Positions 59,999 to 64,000 of a stretch of DNA of 64,000 bases are shown here, one piece after another. The DNA is from Nocardioidaceae bacterium UBA4001 (lineage in GTDB: Bacteria > Actinomycetota > Actinomycetes > Propionibacteriales > Nocardioidaceae): NCBI GenBank assembly GCA_002384855.1, contig DGBP01000074.1, positions 75,365 through 139,364 on the forward strand, in the 5' to 3' direction. A model generated the notes under the pieces. That model was not told where the DNA came from. It saw only the letters and a list, made by a program, of their open reading frames with translations, and ran no database searches. The stretch's first letter is position 1. The number at the start of each line of letters is the position of its first letter. The translations under genes were made by a program, and so were the position numbers.

Positions 59999-61279
59999 TC
60001 AGCCGGCGGGGAGCACCGCGTAGGTGCCGAAGTCGGTATCGCCAGGGACCGGGGCTTGGATCTCGGAGACGTTCTGGAGCGAACCCTGCAGGAACCAACC
60101 CGAGAGGCAGCGGTCGCCGCCGGAGCATGGGACCGACCCGGATCGGACGCTGGGTTGCCCGGTTCCGCTGATCTTGTAGCCACTCAGGTAGAACTTCGCC
60201 CACCCGACGATGTGGTAGTAGGTGTTTGCGCCGCCGGACTCGTTCGTAGCCGGGTCGCAGTCCGTCCCGACAGGAATATCTCCGGTCGGCTGGGAGTGCG
60301 AGCGGAGCATGCAGTCGAAGACCGGGATGTTGATCGTCGTGCCGCGCATGCCGCCGAAGCCAGTGGTGCAGTCCGGGGACACGGAGTTGCCGGTGTCGAT
60401 GCGTGTCCAGCCGTCGGTGGACACGAGGGCAGAGCATCCGGTGCCGTCGGCCTCTCGGATGTAGCCGAACCCGCCGGAGGTGTCCTTGCCGTTCCAAGCG
60501 CAGTCGGCGTCCTCAGCACTCGGGTCCTGCAGCTGGATGACGACCTCTTTCGAGGCGTCGGGCCACGCAGGCTGACCGGCGCCGCCGTAGCCTGGCCACG
60601 GCCCCATCGGTCCGTCCTCGACGTAGTCCGCACCGTTGCTGGTCGCGCGCTGCCACTCGCAGGTTGAGAAGGTCACAGGCACGGTGGCTGCGAACGACTT
60701 GGGAGCTCCCCAGGCTGCGCGGGCACACGCGGTCACAGACACGTCGCTTCCGCCCCCGGCGAGGAGCTGGGAGAAGTACCTGGGGAGGAGGCTGGGATCG
60801 CTCTCGTTGCTTTCGGTGAGCGAGTACGTCTCGACGTAGGGGATGTTGACCCCGTCACCGGTCGTGAGCCAGGACGGTAGCGGCGTGCACTCCCGAAGGT
60901 CGGTAATGTCGCCCGTCGTGGGGCAGCCGGGCATGGCAGGCTCTCCCGGGACACGGCCGCACTGTCCGTTCGTGCCACGCGCCGGATCGAATTGGCTCTT
61001 CGCATCCCGACCCGAGTTGAGGTTCAGCAGCGGCTTGAGGACGGGGGTGTTCGTCGCCGGGTTGCAGTCAGCTTCACCGCGTGCGCACACGTCGGCGAGG
61101 GCGAGCGACGTCGCGTCCGCGCCGTTCTGCAGCTGCCGACGCTCGAGCATCATCGCGCCCACGTCCACACTGATCGCCAGCATTCCCATCGAGACGCCGA
61201 AGGCGAGAAGGATGGAGAAGACCATCATGGTCGCGCCGCGTTCTTCTCTCGGTCGCGCCGAGATGTGGTTCAGGTGCAT
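59999..61279 (-). CDS. tadG: TadG-like pilus-associated protein
   Basis: A 426-residue protein with an N-terminal TadG/Tad-like segment: a basic pre-sequence ending REERGATMMVFSILLAFGVSMGMLAISVDVGAMMLERRQLQNGADA, the pseudopilin-type helix of TadE/G proteins. The long extracellular region carries at least 14 cysteines, suggesting several disulfides, and many Gly/Pro/Asp turns. It may be a minor pilin or a tip/anchor component. ATG 61279 overlaps the tadE stop codon by 10 nt. Confidence 0.88.
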   Translation of the reverse strand: MHLNHISARPREERGATMMVFSILLAFGVSMGMLAISVDVGAMMLERRQLQNGADATSLALADVCARGEADCNPATNTPVLKPLLNLNSGRDAKSQFDPARGTNGQCGRVPGEPAMPGCPTTGDITDLRECTPLPSWLTTGDGVNIPYVETYSLTESNESDPSLLPRYFSQLLAGGGSDVSVTACARAAWGAPKSFAATVPVTFSTCEWQRATSNGADYVEDGPMGPWPGYGGAGQPAWPDASKEVVIQLQDPSAEDADCAWNGKDTSGGFGYIREADGTGCSALVSTDGWTRIDTGNSVSPDCTTGFGGMRGTTINIPVFDCMLRSHSQPTGDIPVGTDCDPATNESGGANTYYHIVGWAKFYLSGYKISGTGQPSVRSGSVPCSGGDRCLSGWFLQGSLQNVSEIQAPVPGDTDFGTYAVLPAG

Positions 61280-61677
61280 CTCATCACCGCCGTGGATTCC
61301 AACGTGGTCGGGAGCGCACCCGACCCGCCGGGAAACATCCCCATGATCGGGCCGAGGACGATCCATTGGAACTTGGTGACCTGCGTGGTAGCCGTCACAT
61401 CTGTATTGGGTGTGCACGGTGGCGGCGGCACGATCGCTGAGAAGTTCGTGAGTCCCCCGGCGGCAGCAGTCGCACGAGCCACACCATCACCGCCGACGAT
61501 CGCGGCCCGGGCTCCTTCACGAGCGGCGTTTGTCAACTGGATCTGGGTGAAGTAAGCGCGACCGAAATCGACGATGCCACCGATCACCAGCATCATCACG
61601 GGGAGAATAAGGGCGAACTCCACGGCGGCAGCGCCCAACTGAGTGCGCTTGCCTCGTCGACCGCTCAGCGTGTCCAT
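61270..61677 (-). CDS. tadE: TadE-family pseudopilin
   Basis: A 135-residue protein with a short basic N-tail and the TadE helix GAAAVEFALILPVMMLVIGGIVDFGRAYFTQIQLTNAAREGARAA. The Glu in AAAVEFAL is the conserved +5-type Glu of prepilins and would be cleaved by a prepilin peptidase, which is not encoded in the window. The extracellular part has two cysteines. GGAG lies about 8-12 nt before ATG 61677. Confidence 0.9.
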   Translation of the reverse strand: MDTLSGRRGKRTQLGAAAVEFALILPVMMLVIGGIVDFGRAYFTQIQLTNAAREGARAAIVGGDGVARATAAAGGLTNFSAIVPPPPCTPNTDVTATTQVTKFQWIVLGPIMGMFPGGSGALPTTLESTAVMRCT

Positions 61678-61754
61678 AACCCCTGCTCCCCCCTTGTGTA
61701 GATCAGTTGTCTTGGCCCAGTGGCCGGCGAACTGGCCCTGAGCCATGGACGCAT

Positions 61755-61793
61755 CAGGGGCGCGGCGCGGCGACCGCCGCGGCCGCGCCCCTG
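61755..61793 (-). terminator. Hairpin between the Flp pilin and tadE genes
   Basis: A 12-bp perfect stem CAGGGGCGCGGC/GCCGCGCCCCTG with a GC-rich 15-nt loop sits 12 nt after the pilin stop codon. With no T-tract it is likely a partial terminator or an mRNA 3' stabiliser that keeps pilin levels above those of the assembly genes. Confidence 0.6.
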
Positions 61794-61805
61794 TGGCGTG
61801 CTTCC

Positions 61806-61976
61806 TCAGATGGCGCCCGCGATGTTGTTGAACATCGTGTTGAGGTTTCCACCGAGCAGCGTGACGGCGCCGATGATGACGACGGCGATGAGCGCGACCA
61901 TCAGGCCGTACTCGACCGCGGTGGCACCTTCCTCACGGGAGAGGCGGGCCTGAAGCTTGGAGACAAGCTCAATCAT
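61806..61976 (-). CDS. flp: Flp/Fap-type pilin (first copy, operon-proximal)
   Basis: A 56-residue type IVb pilin. The pre-sequence MIELVSKLQARLSREEG ends at the prepilin peptidase site before ATAVEYGLMVALIAVVIIGAVTLLGG, with the required Glu-Tyr at mature positions 5-6. The hydrophobic helix assembles the pilus and the short C-tail (NLNTMFNNIAGAI) is exposed. A strong GGAGGAATC lies before ATG 61976. It heads the tad cluster, with a hairpin after its stop codon. Confidence 0.95.
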   Translation of the reverse strand: MIELVSKLQARLSREEGATAVEYGLMVALIAVVIIGAVTLLGGNLNTMFNNIAGAI

Positions 61977-62003
61977 GATTCCTCCATGTGACTTGAGGGC
62001 CAC

Positions 62004-62121
62004 CCGGTGTGGATCCCCCCTGCAAACACGAAACTAGGTTGCCTACCAGCCGAAACGCCGCCTAATCCGGATAAATAGCCCAGAAGGACTATCGGCATAG
62101 TCCGTTATTGAATTGCCAGCC
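62004..62121 (-). promoter_or_regulatory. Leader/promoter region of the proximal flp pilin gene
   Basis: This is an AT-richer gap of about 145 nt to the flp start. Candidate -10 hexamers on the minus strand include TAGTTT (about 62036-62031) and TATTTA (about 62077-62072). A small hairpin, GGACTAT/ATAGTCC with a 4-nt loop (62086-62103), follows the distal pilin gene and may terminate it. Confidence 0.4.
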
Positions 62122-62289
62122 TCAGACGGCGGCCGCGGCGACCAGGAACCACGGGATGAGCTGCGGCGCGATGAGCGCAACGGCGCCCGCGATCACGACC
62201 GCGACGAGGCCGGCCATGAGGGCGTACTCCACGGCGGTGGCGCCCGTCTCATCGGTGCGCGGCCTCATCCTCGCGTGGCGGCACTGCAT
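62122..62289 (-). CDS. Flp/Fap-type pilin (second copy)
   Basis: A 55-residue Flp pilin. The leader MQCRHARMRPRTDETG precedes ATAVEYALMAGLVAVVIAGAVALIAPQLIPWFLVAAAAV. The Glu-Tyr pair is kept, but the C-terminus is almost wholly hydrophobic, without the polar tail of the first copy. It might be a minor or regulatory pilin. ATG 62289 has TACAGT 7 nt upstream, a leaderless start, whereas the first copy has a strong Shine-Dalgarno; the two are therefore expressed differently. Confidence 0.85.
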   Translation of the reverse strand: MQCRHARMRPRTDETGATAVEYALMAGLVAVVIAGAVALIAPQLIPWFLVAAAAV

Positions 62290-62296
62290 GAACGGA

Positions 62297-62302
62297 ACTG
62301 TA
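62297..62302 (-). promoter_or_regulatory. -10 element (TACAGT) of the second flp gene
   Basis: Minus-strand TACAGT is followed after 7 nt by ATG 62289. Confidence 0.5.
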
Positions 62303-62483
62303 GATAACCACGGCGGAGAAGTCCCCGAAATCACCGATTATGGCCTACGGGCGTTATGAGGGTCGGAAGTAACCAGAAACCGGGCTCTTCGCCTCTACCA
62401 GCGCGGTACCTTCGGCATCTCATATCCACCGACTCGGGTAACGGTAGCCGTCAGACTCCTCCACCTATCCATAGGGGCGAAGA

Positions 62484-63146
62484 ATGAGCAGCACCTCGAC
62501 CCACCAGTCGCGCGGTATCGACCTGGAGCGGTTGATCCTCATGCCCCTGTTCGTTCTGCTGTTGATCCTCAACGGTGCCGCGATGTGGTCGCTGAGAGGC
62601 GACTCGCTCGATCGTACGGGGTGGCTCGGGGCTGCGCATGGCACCGTGATCACGGGCTTCTACGCACTCCTGGTCGGACTGCTGCTCTTCCGCGCGCCTT
62701 CCAAGGCGACAACCCGATCCTCGGGGGCTGTCGTCGCTGCATACGTGGGCACGTTCGCACCATTCCTGTTGGTGCTGCAATCACGAGTGGGCGCCTCAGA
62801 ACGGCTCCTGCTTCTCTCGACGACCGTGATGCTCTTCGGATTGGGGATCACGTTGTATGGACTCGTCTGGCTCGGCCGGAGCTTCGGCGTGGTGCCTGCC
62901 GGCAGGAACCTGGTCACATCCGGTCCATACCGGTGGGTCCGTCACCCTCTCTATGCAGGCGAGTTCGTGACCTTCTTCGGAGCGGTGCTCGTCGGGTTGA
63001 GCCCGTTCACGGTGACACTGCTCGTTGCGTGGATTTCGGTCCAGGTCTATCGAGCCCTGCAGGAGGAGAAGCTGCTCACGCAGGTCTTCCCGGAGTACGG
63101 CGCCTACATGGCGAAGACGGCTCGATTCGTTCCGGGCCTTCTCTGA
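62484..63146 (+). CDS. Isoprenylcysteine carboxyl methyltransferase-like membrane protein
   Basis: A 220-residue membrane protein with five or six helices. The C-terminal block GRNLVTSGPYRWVRHPLYAGEFVTFFGAVLVGLSPF and EEKLLTQVFPEYGAYMAKTARFVPGLL is the hallmark of ICMT/PEMT-like methyltransferases, which bind S-adenosylmethionine at the RHPxY and E-E motifs. The bacterial substrates are mostly unknown and may be lipids or quinones. The GGGGCGAAGA segment precedes ATG 62484. It diverges from the tad cluster; a role in pilus modification is possible but unsupported. Confidence 0.85.
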   Translation: MSSTSTHQSRGIDLERLILMPLFVLLLILNGAAMWSLRGDSLDRTGWLGAAHGTVITGFYALLVGLLLFRAPSKATTRSSGAVVAAYVGTFAPFLLVLQSRVGASERLLLLSTTVMLFGLGITLYGLVWLGRSFGVVPAGRNLVTSGPYRWVRHPLYAGEFVTFFGAVLVGLSPFTVTLLVAWISVQVYRALQEEKLLTQVFPEYGAYMAKTARFVPGLL

Positions 63147-63278
63147 AACTGCCCTTCGAACTCACCCGAACGGGCTGTCCTACTAGTCCAAACATGCCAT
63201 CTGCCAAGCAACCGGATGTACTGGGCGAAAAGCCCCTCTAGCGTGTCGAGGCAGTGTATTTCCGTCTAGGGGGGTTCC

Positions 63279-64000
63279 ATGCAGTTCAGCGCGCGACGTC
63301 GGCGATCGTTCGGCGTGCAGGTACCGATCACACGCAAATGGACAGCCGGACGGCGGATCCGCCAGCTGGTGACTGCGACGGCCGCAGGGCTCCTGGTCAC
63401 TGGCCTCCTCCAGGTCTCCAGTCCTGCCTACGCCGTTGACTCTCCCGGGGCGCTCGTCCCTAGTGGTGAGACGAGTTCCAACACGCCAACCCTCTCGTGG
63501 TCACGGCCCGCCGGCGCGGTCCGCTTCGAGGTTCGCGTCGACAACGACTCCGACCTCTCCTCCCCGTCGGTTCAGGCATCCACCACGAACACGAAGCTGG
63601 TACCCACCAAAGCGTTGGCAGGCGGACAGCAGTACTGGGAGGTCTGCGCCATCGCATCCGACAACTCCCGCGCATGCAGCTCGACTGACTTCAACGTCAG
63701 CCCGGTTGACGCTCCCCACCAGTTGTCTCCGATGACCGGCAGCGAGCCACTGGTCCAGCCCCAGGACCCGCCGCTTCTGCGCTGGGAGCCCGTACAAGGT
63801 GCCGAGCAGTACGTCGTGCAGGTGGACAAGGAGGCAGACGAGGTCGACGTCAAGGAGTACAAGACCCGCACGACTTCCTTGGTCGTCCCGGATCCCCTCG
63901 AGGCCACAAGCTACTTCTGGCGGGTCAAGGCGATCCGTGGAACCGGAGTCGAGTCCGACTTCTCCCCATGGCAGGAGTTTGAATCGCCCCGGGTTTCGTG
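63279..64000 (+). CDS. Large secreted protein with repeated fibronectin III-like domains (partial)
   Basis: An ORF starting at ATG 63279 after AGGGGGG and open through the window end (240 codons seen). The N-terminus is basic (QFSARRRRSFGVQVPITRK), then a signal peptide helix (about residues 30-56, ending PAYAVDS). At least two fibronectin III-like repeats follow, each with a WEP or SWSRP Trp strand, a V-x-V-D strand and a closing YFWRVKAI or YWEVCAI strand. It is probably a surface or secreted adhesin. The C-terminus and total size lie outside the window. Its neighbour is the tad pilus locus. Confidence 0.8.
   Translation, partial: MQFSARRRRSFGVQVPITRKWTAGRRIRQLVTATAAGLLVTGLLQVSSPAYAVDSPGALVPSGETSSNTPTLSWSRPAGAVRFEVRVDNDSDLSSPSVQASTTNTKLVPTKALAGGQQYWEVCAIASDNSRACSSTDFNVSPVDAPHQLSPMTGSEPLVQPQDPPLLRWEPVQGAEQYVVQVDKEADEVDVKEYKTRTTSLVVPDPLEATSYFWRVKAIRGTGVESDFSPWQEFESPRVS

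Noticed and set aside
45143..63146. A bacterial CAAX-prenylation pathway (M48 protease plus ICMT-like methyltransferase plus prenyl synthase)
   Set aside because: The three genes are far apart, each belongs to a widespread family with other roles, and no prenyltransferase or CAAX-ending protein was seen.

Overview
The window is GC-rich, densely packed actinobacterial chromosome. Gene content points to a Nocardioides-like member of the Propionibacteriales, although the genus is an inference. Starts are often GTG, 4-base ATGA/GTGA overlaps are common, and many genes carry a TANNNT hexamer 5-8 nt before the start codon, as expected for leaderless transcripts. From memory of the Mycobacterium tuberculosis map, much of the stretch from about 4.7 to 52.8 kb is a rearranged version of Rv2172c-Rv2191. 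Recognisable counterparts are a MetF-type reductase, the prenyl synthase idsA2, Rv2175c, the kinase PknL, type II DAHP synthase, the acyltransferase Rv2182c, Rv2183c, the ArsA-like Rv2184c, the SRPBCC protein Rv2185c, fadD15, pimB, the NlpC/P60 protein Rv2190c and the DEDDh/GIY-YIG protein Rv2191. No tRNA, rRNA, CRISPR array or insertion sequence was seen.

Layout. 0-4.6 kb: ArsC-like protein, DUF4126 and YwiC-like membrane proteins, an ATP-grasp protein and an FAD oxidoreductase. 4.6-19 kb: MetF, prenyl synthase, a barstar-like protein, Rv2175c homologue, a LysM/transglycosylase, PknL with four PASTA repeats, endonuclease IV, a DMT transporter, and two unrelated DAHP synthases (type I beta behind a putative attenuator, and type II coupled to threonine aldolase). 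19-34 kb: a broken Phd/VapC module, amino-acid permease, subtilase, RecQ-like helicase, nucleotidyltransferase, an EEP-family hydrolase, a phosphofructokinase with PPi-type residues, DUF1028, a CGNR regulator divergent from a DMT transporter, and glycerol kinase. 34-42 kb: a response regulator and sensor kinase separated by two unrelated genes, acyltransferase, lipase, MazEF, and the DUF5304-like/ArsA/SRPBCC operon.

42-53.5 kb: fadD, then a minus-strand operon NlpC/P60 - MA-type peptidase - M48 protease - PimB preceded by a clear ydaO-type c-di-AMP riboswitch. These are followed by a NYN-domain protein, a zinc ribbon protein, the Rv2191 homologue, a YgjV-like gene frameshifted exactly at a perfect 17-bp hairpin, and a stand-alone Lrp/AsnC effector domain. 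53.7-62.3 kb: a Tad/Flp pilus locus (two Flp pilins, TadE, TadG, CpaB, TadZ, TadA, a vWA-TadB fusion, TadC). The right edge holds an isoprenylcysteine-methyltransferase-like protein and the 5' part of a large secreted protein.

The main theme is the cell envelope: PIM synthesis, prenyl diphosphates, peptidoglycan hydrolases, a PASTA kinase and pili sit alongside aromatic amino acid entry enzymes. The most unusual items are regulatory (leaderless leader peptides, a c-di-AMP switch over a four-gene envelope operon) and two precise frameshift lesions. I did not find a wholly new multi-gene system.
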